Assembly (NCBI RefSeq): GCF_963678635.1
Contig: NC_087066.1
Span: 15,045,171-15,109,170 of the forward strand
DNA: 64,000 bases
Direction of reading: 5' to 3'
DNA from: Symsagittifera roscoffensis
Taxonomy: Eukaryota; Xenacoelomorpha; Acoela; Convolutidae
The notes under the pieces are model-generated. The model worked only from the letters and a program-made list of their open reading frames with translations, ran no database searches and was not told the origin of the DNA. Every line of letters begins with the position of its first letter. Within the stretch, counting starts at the first letter, position 1. A program made the translations under genes and the position numbers. Below, one piece after another: positions 1-11,800 of this stretch.

Positions 1-557
1 ACGTCGTCTTTCGTGAAATTTTCTTTAATGATGTTTAAATAACTAGAGAGTAGTGTGATTTCATGTCGTACTCTTAAATGTTTAGATGTTCCTGTCGGTG
101 AGACATTTGTTATTGGGATTTCGTTTTCTAATATCGAAATATAACTATATATTATTGCGAAAACTTCATTGGTGAATATGGAGTTTGCTCTTTGTGAGTT
201 ATGATATTGGATGCTTTTTATATATTCTGAAAAAACTTTTGAAAATTCTAAATCAAGATCGTCTGTTTGAATTGTATATTTTCTATTATTATGGTTTGGT
301 GAGGTGAATTCTATGGAGTAGATTCCATACTGTTGTGTTATGTTGCATATATCTTTTAAGTAGTGGTCTATGATTTGTCTTTTGATTTTTACATCTGGGA
401 ACTCTGTTTTACATGGACTGATTCCGGGTTCAAATAAATTTAATAGTAAATTTTTGCAAAATATATGCTGTCCTCTATCAGTGGTTGCATCTACTATAAA
501 AGGAAAGATTTCATCATCATCTGGACTTTCTTCACCTGGGGTGTGCGTTGAGCTCAT
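1..557 (-). CDS. Gag-Pol polyprotein N-terminus, left copy (partial)
   Basis: The frame starts at the ATG at 557-555 (start MSSTHTPG, followed by an acidic stretch) and stays open to the window edge. It matches the first ~185 residues of the 2740-residue Gag-Pol at 35817-44039 with a few substitutions. It overlaps the end of ORF1 by 26 nt, exactly as in the complete copy. Conservation of the open frame suggests this copy is also recent. Zinc knuckle, protease and RT would lie outside the window. Confidence 0.85.
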   Translation of the reverse strand, partial: MSSTHTPGEESPDDDEIFPFIVDATTDRGQHIFCKNLLLNLFEPGISPCKTEFPDVKIKRQIIDHYLKDICNITQQYGIYSIEFTSPNHNNRKYTIQTDDLDLEFSKVFSEYIKSIQYHNSQRANSIFTNEVFAIIYSYISILENEIPITNVSPTGTSKHLRVRHEITLLSSYLNIIKENFTKDD

Positions 558-999
558 TTTTTCGTTCGATGACTGTTAATATGTAATTATTAATGTGTCG
601 AATTGGTTGATTCCAATTGTATAAATGTACTGGTTTGTGTTTATACTGCTTTTTTATTCTTCTTTTTCCTCTTTTTGATGAATTTGAAGTTGTTTCTGAG
701 TCAGAAAAATATAATTGATCGTGAAGTGGGTAATTTTTATCTATTGATTCTTTTAGTTTGTAAAGTTCGTCTAAACTGTTGGTTTCGGATTCTGAAAAGG
801 CGTTTCGATTTTTTGAAAATCTTTTTCGTGTTATTTGTCTTTGTTTCGTTATTATTTTTCTTTTTAGTGTTTGTCGTTTTGTTCGAATGTATCCAACTGT
901 TTGTGTATGAGGTGTGATTACAAGGTCGTATTTTTTGTTATCTATTTCACAATTGTGTAAAACGATTGTTTGTTTATTTCCTAGGTTTTTAAATGACAT
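532..999 (-). CDS. ORF1, small basic protein (left copy)
   Basis: 155 residues, identical in length to the ORF at 35375-35842 and differing at only about three positions (Leu/Gln, Lys/Gln and Leu/Phe near the C-terminus). Rich in Lys and Arg in the middle (KRKIITKQRQITRKR), then a Ser/Glu-rich stretch. No recognised domain. Its stop lies 26 nt inside the downstream gag. Finding the same uninterrupted frame in two copies argues that it is a real gene of the element. A nucleic-acid-binding or regulatory role is only a guess from the charge. Confidence 0.65.
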   Translation of the reverse strand: MSFKNLGNKQTIVLHNCEIDNKKYDLVITPHTQTVGYIRTKRQTLKRKIITKQRQITRKRFSKNRNAFSESETNSLDELYKLKESIDKNYPLHDQLYFSDSETTSNSSKRGKRRIKKQYKHKPVHLYNWNQPIRHINNYILTVIERKNELNAHPR

Positions 1000-1932
1000 A
1001 AGGTTTAGGATGACGGATGCAAAAGGTTGTTTAATGATTTCTATTTTCCTAAACTGTTAGTTCTTACGATTTTTTGGTTAGCTTAACCTGGGTCTATTTG
1101 TTCAGGGTTGGAGAGAAAAGTATATCGATTCCGAAGAATGATTTTTTACTTTCTCGTGGCTAGTATAAGTTAAGGTGTTAACTTACTTAATCTTACTTAG
1201 GGGTAGTGATTGTGTTCAAGGGTTGGAGAATAGTAAATCGATCCACAAGGTTCAGGTATAATTAGAACGCGAGTAGTTCGTTAGATACTATTTTAAACTT
1301 ACTAAGTCTAAGATTTATCCTGGGTCTGGTAAGAGGGGGGGTCAAGTGAAGGATGAATAACCGAAGTTCTTCACTGTTTATCCTAATTTGAATGATTAGT
1401 TTTGTTTAAAAATTTCTATTAGTTTTGGGTCTTTAGAAAGGGTTGGGTAGTGAATCGACGTTTGAGGTCGTTAGACACTAATTAAGTGGGTGGGGGAGAA
1501 CAAAGTTGTTCTGTTTGATCCAAGGATAAGCCTTGATGATCAAATTTGAAATTTAATTAAGTAGAAAATGATTTAAGACCCAAGGATAAGCCTTGATGAT
1601 CTGGTTTTAAAATTAAGTGAATTTAAGTTTTAATAAAATTTTAAATGTGTGTAAAGGAAAGATTTAGTGTTTTGATGATATTAGTGGGTTTATGATTGCT
1701 GTTATGTTTTAGGTGATGGAGCTGGAACAACAGGATGATTTATGATTACTAACCATTTATTGTCATGCTACTAATTTTTATTTTTTATTTTTCAATAAAT
1801 ATTTTTCAAACATGTTTTGTATATTACTGCAGAGTTTTAGGAAAACGATCTTAGATCTTTTTATCAATCGTTATTGTATATTAATAATTTTGTTTAGCGC
1901 CTGTAATGATTTTGAGGATTGACTTCAAAATT

Positions 1933-2166
1933 TTAGGTTTGCAAATGAAAATCTAAATTCATTGCCAGTAGTATTCTAAATATAAAAGTTTGTTCTGGTT
2001 TTTGCCTAACTATCATATAGCTATATGGCAAGTTTCTACTTTGTCGTATGTCGTCTCTGGTTCGAGGTCTTCTTCCAATTCCGGGTAGTTCTGTTATGGT
2101 TCGGAATATTGGCTCTGATCTATTGAGTCGTAGAGACATTTCGATTAAATTATTGTCGTATAACAT
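1933..2166 (-). CDS. ORF0, small conserved leader ORF (left copy)
   Basis: 77-residue frame starting MLYDNNLIEMSLRLNRSE, about 90 nt after the LTR. It is the same length as the ORF at 34211-34444 with three amino-acid differences. No known domain. It is the first AUG-initiated frame after the primer-binding-like site, so it could act as an upstream ORF controlling translation of ORF1 and gag, or encode a short protein. Two near-identical copies support it only weakly, because the copies are young. Confidence 0.45.
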   Translation of the reverse strand: MLYDNNLIEMSLRLNRSEPIFRTITELPGIGRRPRTRDDIRQSRNLPYSYMIVRQKPEQTFIFRILLAMNLDFHLQT

Positions 2167-2253
2167 TTTGTAAATGTTTTTGTCTAATTTCTAATCTATT
2201 TTGGTTAATTCTAAGCTATTAAGGTCTTGTTCGAGACTTATGGTCGCACCAGA

Positions 2254-2663
2254 TGAGTTATGACCGAGTTGGTTAACTCATAGAGTAATTTCGGATAGGG
2301 TACACCGTCTGCTCGTCACGCTATCTTATTTTCGGCCGGATAGATTCGTGCAACTTCTTAGTCTAATACCGATCCTAATCTTACTCTTATACTATCTAGT
2401 CTCAGGTTGTTTAACTAGTCTCTGCTAGGCTCAATAGATCTAGGGTATACTGGTTTATTGCGGCTGCTGAAGTGCTCGGGAGAGTCCAACTAATTTCTAA
2501 GTTAAATTCAAATCTCTCTGGTGCTGAAATTACAAGTAACTTCAGCACTTACAAATAAGTGGGTTGTTAGTTAGATGGATCATGATTGGTTAATATTAAA
2601 TACTTTACATTGGTAAAATATCTAATTTATCCAATCATAAAATGTAGTTTAGATCAGGTTCCA
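2254..2663 (-). repeat. 5' LTR of left copy
   Basis: On the minus strand the LTR begins TGGAACC (2663 downward) and ends ...AACTCA, followed by TC and then TGGTGCGACC, as in the complete element. About 410 bp, slightly diverged near its end from the 408-bp LTRs at 33715 and 52209. Confidence 0.88.
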
Positions 2664-2929
2664 GTATCATCATTGCAGCATATATGCCTATAAACCAAAA
2701 CTGATGGTAAAAACTCATGTACGGTTAAGAGTCTTTTCTAGTTTTCCTCTTCTTCATAAAACTACAACATAAAGTTGTTTACAACGTCAAAATTGTTACT
2801 TGTCAACTTGTTCACACTGGACATTTTTTTAAACAATTTACAATATCAGAAGTCATTTTAAATGGCTGTCGTATATCGAATATCAGCGAAAATCAAAGGG
2901 GGGGGGGCATTTTAGTATCTTTGTAATAC

Positions 2930-3159
2930 CTTGTGCTTGTGGTGACCCTCCCGTCGCTCCTAAGCCAGACAGCCCTGTTCTCCTGGGTGACGGAGTGGGT
3001 CTCCGCCTCCAGTGCATTGGGGAAGTAGGTGTCCGGAGTCCACAGCGGCTGTTCCCGCGTGATCGTGAAAGTGACGTTGGTCTGGTTGCACACGAAGCGC
3101 CGGAAGTCCAGTCTCTCGTCCACCCACGACTGGGTGAAGTAGAAGTCAATGCGGAAGTT
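2930..3159 (-). CDS. Cys-loop ligand-gated ion channel, extracellular-domain exon (exon C)
   Basis: A 230-nt exon much richer in GC than its surroundings, with AG acceptor at 3161-3160 and GT donor at 2929-2928. It reads RIDFYFTQSWVDERLDF at the start, WTPDTYFPNA in the middle and LRSDGRV near the end. This is the ligand-binding-domain pattern of anion-selective Cys-loop receptors (GABA-A, glycine, glutamate-gated chloride type): Trp-Val-Asp-Glu-Arg, Trp-x-Pro-Asp-x-Tyr-Phe, and Asp-Gly-x-Val. It continues in phase 0 from exon 6867-6934. The Cys-loop, the four membrane segments and the channel pore would be in later exons, outside the window at the left. Which ligand it binds cannot be told from this part. 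Confidence 0.9.
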
Positions 3160-6100
3160 CTTAAATCAAAAACTTTTGTGCCATTCGAGAATCATGTTTT
3201 TTTACTCACGAACTTCGAAATTTGTTTTCATGCTTACTATAAAATCTTAAATGTTTGCAAATGACAGCAGAAATTGCAGGCTAAATTTTTGATAAAACGT
3301 CAAGTTTTGTGAACTTTTTGGAAGGTTGTGACTGACAGTTATTGCTGCCGAAGGCCTAATTAGTTGGGCCAATCGTAGCATACAAAAACGTCGCCATCGC
3401 AGTGTAAGCAGCACAAAATGTTCAAATCACAGATTTTCAAGTTAAAAAGATCAAATGGTCCAGAGAAAATTATTAAAACCTCAAAACAAACTTCCAAAAT
3501 TAAAAAAAATTCAATCTGTTGTTTTTCATTTGGTAAATTTTGGCGCTGCTTAATTTCTTCTCCGTGTAATTCATATATGATTTTGTCGGAAAAACAAAAA
3601 AGAGGAGACCAGTTTTTCTCGACACTTGGAAAATTTTTTTTTTTGAAATCCAATCTTTCTTTTTAATATGCGAGCTTTTTTGCCCCTAAAAATCAGCCGT
3701 TTTCTTTGAATAAATATCATATTGAAGGGTTTTATAGTAAAACGATTTAATTATCAAAGCAAACGCATTAACTTGTCAACTTTTTTTTTGATCAAATTTG
3801 TGATCAAATTTCAGACTATTTGTTTTTGAAAGAAAGCACCAACATGCAGACTGTTAAATTGTTCACAAAGAAACGCTGCTGCGGCCATGATTAAGACCGT
3901 TTCTTAGTTAATGTTCCAAGCTTTTGAAATATAGGGTGGAATTTGTATTCGGGTGTGTTTTAGTTATTTGTTTTCCAATCAAAAATGTCAGGTACCACAA
4001 ATAATCATCGGAATGGGTCGAGCGATAGACCAAATAGAAGCAGTTTCAATCCTGATTCAAGCGACATTGAACAAAAATAAATTTTCAAAAAAGAATCCAA
4101 CATCGAGAAAAACTGGCTTAAATTTCTTTTATTCGAGAGCGAATAAAGCGAGCAAGCAGTCTTACAATAGCTTATTTATGCATAATCTAAGCCCTGCAAA
4201 ATTAGTTTTACGCAAGTAAAATTAGTTTCTGGAGTTTTTAAGTGCCATTTTGGGAATTAAAAACCTCCAAAAAATTTTTTGAAAATTATTTGTTTTTTTA
4301 GTCTTGTTTCTACAAAAAATGCTGTCCAAATTGCCTATATGACTATAACTGTCAAAATGCTTAAATTCTGGATTTGCGTCAGGTTTTTTTGTTACACCGC
4401 CCAAAAGAAATACGCTAATTAAAAAAATCCTTTTCGTAATTTTTCAAAGATAATGGTCGGAACATTCTGTGCTAGAAAATGGTTGCCTCACTCGATGACA
4501 ATAGCACAAGCCAAGATAGGGCCTTGATCAGCAAAGTTTTGGAGCGCAACTAACGTTCCTCGCGCCTTCAGCTTCGCTAATTTTCGTACAAATTTTGTCA
4601 CGCTAATTGACTTGCTGCGTTATTCGTAAGTAATATCCTGGGTGTACTTGCCTCAAGGAAGTGCGAATAATACAAGAATCTTGCAAGAATATAGCTCTTT
4701 TTTCATTGTTCTGTTCAGTAAGTCAAACAAGACTGCTCATATCAGGGCGAAGCCGTGAATTTTCCGAATGTCTTCTGGGGTCGATGATGTAGTGTTTAGT
4801 TTACTGTAGAAGTTAGTAGTGTGTTCCGCATATAAAATACGCCAAGTAGCATGCCTCCATTGAATTTTGAACTATTTCCAAGGCGAATTAAATCTTCAGT
4901 TACTCAGTTACACGTCAACAGCAAAAAATATGACAAGTTAACTGTCACCAATAGGCCAAACTGACAATCTTCAAACCCCTATAAGTTTTTCATTAGGAAA
5001 ATTGATTTAAAATGAAAATTTTTTCGATGCTGAGCTAAATACATCAAAATTTGTTGATTGATTTTAAAGAACCACGTCAAAATTTAGAAAGTCAAATTTT
5101 TCTGTAAAAAAACACCCGAGCTCAATTATTCCAACACTTTCTTCGAAAGTTGGACTGAAAAAAACAAAAAAGGAATAAGTCAAATTTCAAAGATTTTCTG
5201 TACCATCTGAAAGGTATCAACGTCCTGATCTCACAACTAAAATGTTTATTTATCGACTTTTGAAGAAAGTGACAAAAAATTTGTGCTCAAAATAGACTTT
5301 TCTCAATGGAAACTTCGAAATTTTAACTACCAATTTTTGAGAGTTTTGTTATAAGTCAAAAAATTTTACCGTCCTGAGCCCCAAATTGATAAAAAATTTC
5401 TACCTGTATTTATTTTTCGTAAATATAGGGGGCCTAAAAAATTGCTATTCGGTAATTTTGAGACAATCAACGAGCTATATATTTCACGCTATTAACGCGT
5501 AAGCGGAAGTTTAAGCCATCTTTTGAAATTGTTCCAGATTGACTTGAGGCATGCTATTTGGTCTGTTTGGTCTACATGATTTGACTTTCATTGAAAATTT
5601 TCTCGTCTTGAGCCCCAATTTGAAAAAAATTTCTACCTGTAGTTGTTTTTCGTAAATAAATGGGACTAAGACTTTTGTAAATTTTTAAGGCAATTACTGC
5701 TCCATAGATCTTAAAATGCGGTAAAAAACTTAGGGCTTTGCCCTGATTAGAGCAGTTCTAATTTTCTTTTAATTTCTTGTTCTGTCAATTTTTGTTAATT
5801 TTTGTTATTATAAAATTATTTTTTTAATCAATCTGGCTAATTTAGAGACAATTCATGCGCGATATAATGGCAAAAGCAGTCTTTCAATCCGGTCTCAGAA
5901 CTGATTGGAAAATGAATTGAGGCAAATTGATTGGACTTATGATAACGTGTTTTCATATTGCGGTTGGAAAAACTATTTTTTTTTAGAAAGCTTTGTTCCA
6001 ACCCATGTCGGAGCCTTAAAAGTTTCCCTCTGATACCAACAGTTTTGTTAAATTGAAAACGCAAAGCTCGCTGAATATGCAACAGCTTAGTAGCTATGCG

Positions 6101-6866
6101 GTGATGAATGTTGGCCATCCTGATTGGATGAACCATTCCGACTGAATGTTCCGACCATAGCCTAGCAAAAAAATCAATTTCTGTGTGGTGTGATACAAAA
6201 TATCTGAATCAAAAAACAAAAACTAGGCAAAAAACAAAAACCTTCGACATTCATAGTCAAATAGGCTAATTGCAAAACAGTTTTTTTTTAAATGAATACC
6301 AGAAATTGTAAATAAAACTTAAGAACTTTTCAAACTTTTGTTCTCTAACTTTTTTGCAGAAATTTTTTTTTTGCAGTTCGATTGAAAGTGCTTTAAAATG
6401 AAATATAACTCGACCAAGTCCGATGATTTTAGTAATGAAACCTAACTTTGCATGGAAAAAAAACTAAACGACACCCGAGCACAAAGTTAGTCCACATTTT
6501 TCAAATGGTCGGAACAATTAATTCTACGTATTCACTCTGTATACGACTGATCAAAACAATTGAAAATTTTTGAGTTTGCCTGACAGTAGAACGGCATTTT
6601 GGTTTGTAAAACAAGAGAAGGTGTAGCTCGAAAGAGTAGGTTGCACCATTTATAGCCGTAATCGAGTTTAAATAAAGTTCTCTTATTAGGCATAAAAATT
6701 GCGTCATACTCGATGTTTTTGAAAATGTTTTATTATAACCATCCTCCGTCATCATGATTGATAATTACCTTCATTACACGCTTCAAGTCAGTTTTTATTA
6801 GTTTAGTGAATAGAACAACACCAAGGAAGGTTCAAAACAAAAGTGCATGAAATAATGATCTCTTAC
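3160..6866 (-). other. Ion-channel intron (3.7 kb), non-coding
   Basis: AT-rich sequence between two phase-matched exons. It contains degraded copies of the dispersed repeat family with CAGGGC...GCCCTG hairpin ends (best at 4726-5154; another end near 5735-5757), and a stretch near 3945-4030 that resembles 29655-29755. I see no convincing exon or RNA gene; the open frames on either strand are short and unconserved in appearance. Confidence 0.6.
4726..5154 (-). repeat. Degraded copy of hairpin-ended repeat family
   Basis: Begins with a variant of the family end (CAAGACTGCTCATATCAGGG, then GCGAAGCCGTGAA) and ends with an ACACCCGAGC...CTTTCTTCGAAAGTTGGA variant of the other end. Internal motifs about taking a gas-phase of AT-rich sequence are diverged. 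Compare the cleaner copies at 56841-58772. Confidence 0.5.
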
Positions 6867-6934
6867 CATATTTGTTTCTGAGATGGGTCCAATATTGTAC
6901 ACCCAAATGGAAACATCCACGTCAAGAGTACGCT
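6867..6934 (-). CDS. Cys-loop ligand-gated ion channel exon (exon B, 68 nt)
   Basis: Acceptor AG at 6936-6935, donor GTAAGA from 6866 downward. It reads RTLDVDVSIWVYNIG then PISETNM, the conserved beta1-beta2 region of Cys-loop receptors (V-x-V-x-x-x-V followed by I-S-E-x-N-M). The alternative acceptor two bases on gives an immediate stop, which fixes the splice choice. A 68-nt exon at this point is, to my knowledge, also typical of vertebrate GABA-A and glycine receptor genes. The phase joins exon A (1 nt + 2 nt) and exon C (phase 0). Confidence 0.88.
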
Positions 6935-7069
6935 CTAAACAACAACAAGTTAATTACTTTGTTCTCTGTGGAATACTTTTAAACTAACTAAAACAGTGGT
7001 TTTCCAATTACATTTTCTTACAATAACTTTTCTTGTTCTGATAAAGTATAGAAATAAAAGGGAGTTTAC

Positions 7070-7147
7070 TGTTCATGCCGGGTCGTAGTCTGTAGTCCAC
7101 ATTCTGAGAGGCAGCCATGAGGATGGAGGTTTCCACTGTCTCGATAT
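7070..7147 (-). CDS. Cys-loop ligand-gated ion channel exon (exon A, 78 nt)
   Basis: Acceptor TTTCAG at 7149-7148, donor GT at 7069-7068. It reads IETVETSILMAASQNVDYRL then RPGMN; the Tyr-Arg-Leu-Arg-Pro sequence is the N-terminal helix/loop signature of GABA/glycine/glutamate-gated chloride receptors. It needs one nucleotide from an upstream exon, so the signal-peptide exon lies at higher coordinates, beyond the Polinton inserted 1.2 kb away. The candidate exon at 54210-54265 ends with a matching phase. Confidence 0.85.
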
Positions 7148-8330
7148 CTGAAACGACGTGAAATGTTTCCTCGTTCAAAAATTATCCTGTTGTCCAATTT
7201 ATTAAAGGCCGTCAGACGTTAGTAGAATACGGAAGTTGTCAAACTCATTTCATTTAAAAGCAGCAGCACCTAAATTTAATCTACGAAAGAGATTGAAGCA
7301 TACGAATAATAGCAATGTTTTCAGAAGCTTCCACTTTGCTCAAAAAATCATTTTCTCTTCGGTTTTCCCATGATAATTTTTTTTTCCAATTGGAAATTTT
7401 TACTGATGGGACAACATAGATTACTTTTAACGAACTAATATATAAAAAGCTGTCAGTCTGAGTGAGTTAAACTTAAATTAGATTGGATCTTTACTGAAGA
7501 ACAAAGTTAAATTATACTTCCAAAATTTTGAATAGTTTGCTTCAAAAGATTTTACTAGATTTTATACCATTCGATTGTATCCGGCGACTCTCAACACTTT
7601 GTGTCACCTGTTTTAAGCGGTAACTTTGTTCGAATTTATGAATTTTTTTATAAGTCGTTCGCAAAGTTAAGTCGTGACATCGCCCGACTTCTTTGGCTTC
7701 GAGTATTCTGTAATTAAGTTAATGGAAAATATTAAGTAGTCACAGTATATATCGTTTTTTTTCTTGTCAGATTCCTGTGCTGACATCAAAAGACAGTTGA
7801 AAGTTTCTTCTAAAGAAAAAATGGTCGGCAGCTAAGCTTATGTTCAAAAATCAGTGGGAGGCTAACAGCAAGCGTTGCCACCCTGAATTCCTGCAGCAAA
7901 CCCATTTTACTCAGATCAATTAAAAAGCAGTTCTAATAATAAATTTTGAAGGTTATTAAGTTTTAAAGGTTATCAAGTATCAGGTAGATTTTGAGATTTT
8001 CAAGGCATTTTAAGTTTCTTTTAATTTTTGAAAGAATTATGAAATTTTTTGAAAGAAATTAGCGAATTGAGGGCAAGCGGTGTTAGATTTCACTTCAGTG
8101 ATGGACCTGGCAACTCATTTTTTGCCCTCTTACAACATCAATTTTTGTCAATGAACATAAAATTTAATCAAAATTTTGTAAAGGTGCCGTTGGCGCCAAA
8201 ATGTACGCTCAACTAAAAAGTAACACGCTCCAAAACCGCAATTTATCTTAAAACTTTCCCCGAAAAACCCAAAAAGCACCATTTTGATGTTTTTTATGTT
8301 TTCACATGCAGCGCAGAATTTTTTTTTACA
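7148..8330 (-). other. Intron sequence between exon A and the Polinton
   Basis: AT-rich, non-coding as far as I can see. No exon with paired splice sites, no tandem repeat and no clear mobile element; ends at the Polinton target duplication. Confidence 0.5.
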
Positions 8331-8336
8331 AAAGGG
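8331..8336. other. Left target-site duplication of the Polinton (AAAGGG)
   Basis: AAAGGG directly precedes the AGTAGTAG terminus and is repeated exactly at 26449-26454. Six base pairs is the usual duplication length for Polinton integrase. Confidence 0.9.
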
Positions 8337-8591
8337 AGTAGTAGAAGAGTGAGGGAGAGTGAGGGGGGGGGGGGGGGGGGGGGCTGGCGACCCCCATGTA
8401 TTAAGATAGGCTATAGACTATCCGGTCGCCAACCTATGTATTAAGATAGGGAATAGATTTCCAATGTATTAAGATAGGGAATAGGTTTCCCAATGTATTA
8501 AGATACGAGATGGTAAGTTTCAAAAAAATTTTGGCAACCGAGTTTTTGAGCTCGATTTTGCCGATACTTGCGTTTCTTAGCTAGCTTCTAC
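8337..8591 (+). repeat. Left terminal inverted repeat of Polinton
   Basis: Starts AGTAGTAGAAGAGTGAGG, then a run of 21 G (8363-8383), then four copies of ATGTATTAAGATA at 8396-8510. It is matched in inverse orientation by 26176-26448. The two arms differ in G-run length (21 against 15) and by extra copies of a TTTCAGATGGTAAG motif in the right arm. Confidence 0.93.
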
Positions 8592-8819
8592 GGTTTAGAT
8601 GTTTTGGTTATTGTTTTATAGGTTTGATTCAACGAGAAAGCTATCTGAAAGCCATATTGAAACCTAACGAAACTTCGAGAAAAAAATCATGTTTTTTGAA
8701 GAAAAAAAATTATATTCAAAAGATGAAGTATATAAATCACTGCTTCGTATAATCATTTAACCACAAGTTTACAATTACTTAATCAATACTGAATTGAATG
8801 CTATTACACCATCAGTTAT

Positions 8820-11800
8820 TTACAAGTTCAAAGGTTTTGTGTGTATTCCGTCGTCCTGAACTTGTCTTTTAGGGTAAAAGTAGCTCAATCCCTTCTTTGT
8901 TTGCTCGTATGTAGCAACCATATGATTAATGGTTCTAAATCCTCTGTTTGTTGAAGTCAAGTTGATTGCTTCGTCGAGTACTTTCCTGTATTTTTCCATA
9001 GGTCCATCACCGGATTCCTCTAGAATTCTTTTATTCAATCCTTTGCTGCTAAACTTCATTTTGTCTGATTTGTTGTCATAGCAACAATAAGTCTTGCTGC
9101 ATAAACATAGCATCTCCGTACACCTAAATTCTTCTTTGAACAGACCAGGCTCTCGTTTATCGTGCTTCTTGTGAACGCTACAACATGTTCGTGGAAAAAA
9201 GTTTGTTTTTGAATCTGCTCTGAATGAATCTCTGCAATCTTTTTCTCTCAATTTTTCCCAGTCGCCTTTTTTCTCCGGACGAATACAATCATACAAATTT
9301 TCCTCAGCAAGAGCTAAATACAGCGAGTCCGTGTCCATTTCTAATTCCTCGAACTTATTTACATCACAAAATTTGTCAAAAAAATTGTAGTAAAGCTCAA
9401 GCATTCTCAGCTTTGCATACTGCAGAATGAAAAATCCGACTATTATGGGTTTTTTGTGCTCAATTGTTGATTTTAGTAACTCAATCTCGTACAAGTCTTT
9501 CTGAACGGTGTTCAATCGTTTGAAGAGAGGTTCATTAATTGCTTTGTGTGTTTTCTCATCATTCAAATACTTTGTGATCGTATGTCTCGATCTGTCCATT
9601 ATCTGGTAACCGTAGGATGAATTACCTAAAAGCTCCATAGTCTCTGCAACAACACCGGATAAAGGGTTCTCATCTCCTTCCCTTCTAGCATCAATAACCG
9701 ACTGAACAAACTTGTTGAAGCATTTTCGAGGGAGATACTGTACAAAGCGGTAAACTTTTGTACACTGTAAGCCAAGTTCCATGTAGAAATTGAAAAGAGG
9801 AGTAATGATGGAACCATTTTCTAGTTTGAAACTAGATATTAGCATACGCTGGGGATGCTTCAGAAGATCAATTTCAATGGCATAATTTTGCATATATTCC
9901 CCAATGTCATTTCTCCCAACTTCAGTGTTTTTAAAAATTGGAGGAAAATTAGAAAATTTTGCTTTCAGTTCGTCTGGAACAACTAAGTCGCACTGAATAT
10001 AGCCATAAAGAGATCCATCTCTTATTTTTTCCAATAAAGAATCAGTAGAGAGAGGTCTTTTGTAGGGAAAGTTGGATCGGATATGATTCTTTATTTTTTC
10101 GTTCGTTTTGAAATTTTGCCACCACTCACATTCCCACATCTCTTCAATTTTGTATCCTTTTTCGAGAATACATTCACGCCTCAAGTCATCCATCTCTCTC
10201 CTTCTGTTTCCTCACTCAATATCTTCATCACTAAGTGACGGACGACTCTCCTGGCAAGGACAAAAATGGTAAAAGCATCCCATTGCTTCAAACACTGTTT
10301 TGCAGTGATTGCAATATCCATCAACATTGAAACAGTCAATTTTCTTTTAATTTCCAGATGTGTGGAAGCTCTCAATTCTGCATTCTGGTCTGGTTTCTTG
10401 GTAGTAAGACATGACCATGTTCTCAAAATTGCGAGATCAGTTATGTCTAGCTTTGAATTTTTGCATATCGGAATCAAACTCCCATCTTGTGTACAATCCT
10501 GTTGGCATGTTTTGACATTTTGAATAGGGATAGAGCTAGCTCGCATCAATTCCAACAACTGATTTGCAGACATTTGATGAATCCCGGATAGAGGTTTCAT
10601 CCACAACAGCTTTTCGAGTAAACACAATTGATGTTCCACCCGTCATATCCTCTCTAATTTTCTCGCACAAATCTCTATCACTTTCGCAAAAAGGGTAGAA
10701 TTTTTCATTGGTTGATTTGTGAAGAAAAACATTTGCCAGATTTGAAAGAGTACATCCAAGTTTTAACATATCAATTTCTTTCTGATGATAAAACTGAAAC
10801 ATTTTTTGCATTGCTTCAAGGGTTGGAACAACATCTTTGTTGTTGTACCACTGCAAAAAGCTTTAAATGTAGTCATTCCATGTTTCTGCCAAATCTCCTG
10901 TAAATATTTGTAATTATCCCATCCAGATGCAGGTACTGACCTAATTTGAAGTTTCTTTAGTGCTTGCTGTTCATCAAGTCCACTTGACTTCAGGTTCTGG
11001 TAATCCTTAAAGTCTTTATCAAGAGGGTTGTTGTTTCTCAGTTTACTGAAAAAGGCTTCGTATGGAGGTAATTTTTCACTCTCGAGCTTGTCTGGACTGT
11101 CAAACCACTCATAAGGGAAAAACCCTTTTGTTTCACTGGCTTTGTAAGCTTTAAGAAAGGAGTCTAGAGAGGTTGCTCCACCCAAAAATTTCATGATATC
11201 GAGAAACTGTATATCTCCAAACTTGAAGGATATGAAATCGTTAGCCTTTCTGATAACCATAGGTTCAGTTTCTTTATCATTGATTAAGTAGGGAATCAGA
11301 TAGCCCTTGATCAAGTTCAGATCATATCTTCCACTGTTAAACCCAAATACAGGTAACGTCTTAACATACCTCTCCAGATTTTGTTTCAAATCAATCAGCT
11401 GATTTTTCTGCATTCTCAAAAACTGAGTTGACATATCAGTTTCCTCTGTATCTTCTATATATTCATCTTCGTATTCAAAGTTTTCAGTTGAAAGATTTCG
11501 ACATCTTTCATTCAACTCTTGGAAAATTTTTGACATCCGCTCATTCACTACTCTTTCAACATCTCGAAATTTAGTCCTCATTTCGAGCTTACCTTTTTCA
11601 GCCAAAAGTTCGAGTTTGATTACAAAATCGATAATAAGCTTTTGCGGATCCTTGTTATAAAGAAAAATTGGTTCATCTATCAGGTTCGAGGATATTGATA
11701 CAGAAATTGGAACGTGTTTTCCAATCCAAGTTGCTGTTTGGGTAGCTTTCAGTTCAACTGATGGAACACATATCGACTCAAAATCGAAAATGGCTAGGTT

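Larger units (their letters stand above)
1..2663 (-). mobile_element. Partial second copy of the giant LTR retroelement (5' end only)
   Basis: Reverse complement of the region 33715-36380: LTR, ORF0, structured leader, ORF1 and the start of gag occur in the same order with only scattered differences. The element runs off the left edge, so its pol, env-like genes and 3' LTR are not seen. It lies head to head with the complete copy about 31 kb away, downstream of ion-channel exon 2930-3159, so it would sit in the next intron of that gene. Confidence 0.93.

Noticed and set aside
2995-3264. Plus-strand ORF of 89 codons
   Set aside because: Antisense to the ion-channel exon; its openness follows from the GC-rich exon on the other strand.
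5837-6136. 99-codon minus-strand ORF in the ion-channel intron
   Set aside because: No splice borders, no recognisable motif, overlaps diverged repeat sequence.
10181-10639. Separate 152-codon ORF on the minus strand
   Set aside because: It is the wrong frame across the polymerase; the polymerase motifs continue in the neighbouring frame, interrupted by stops.
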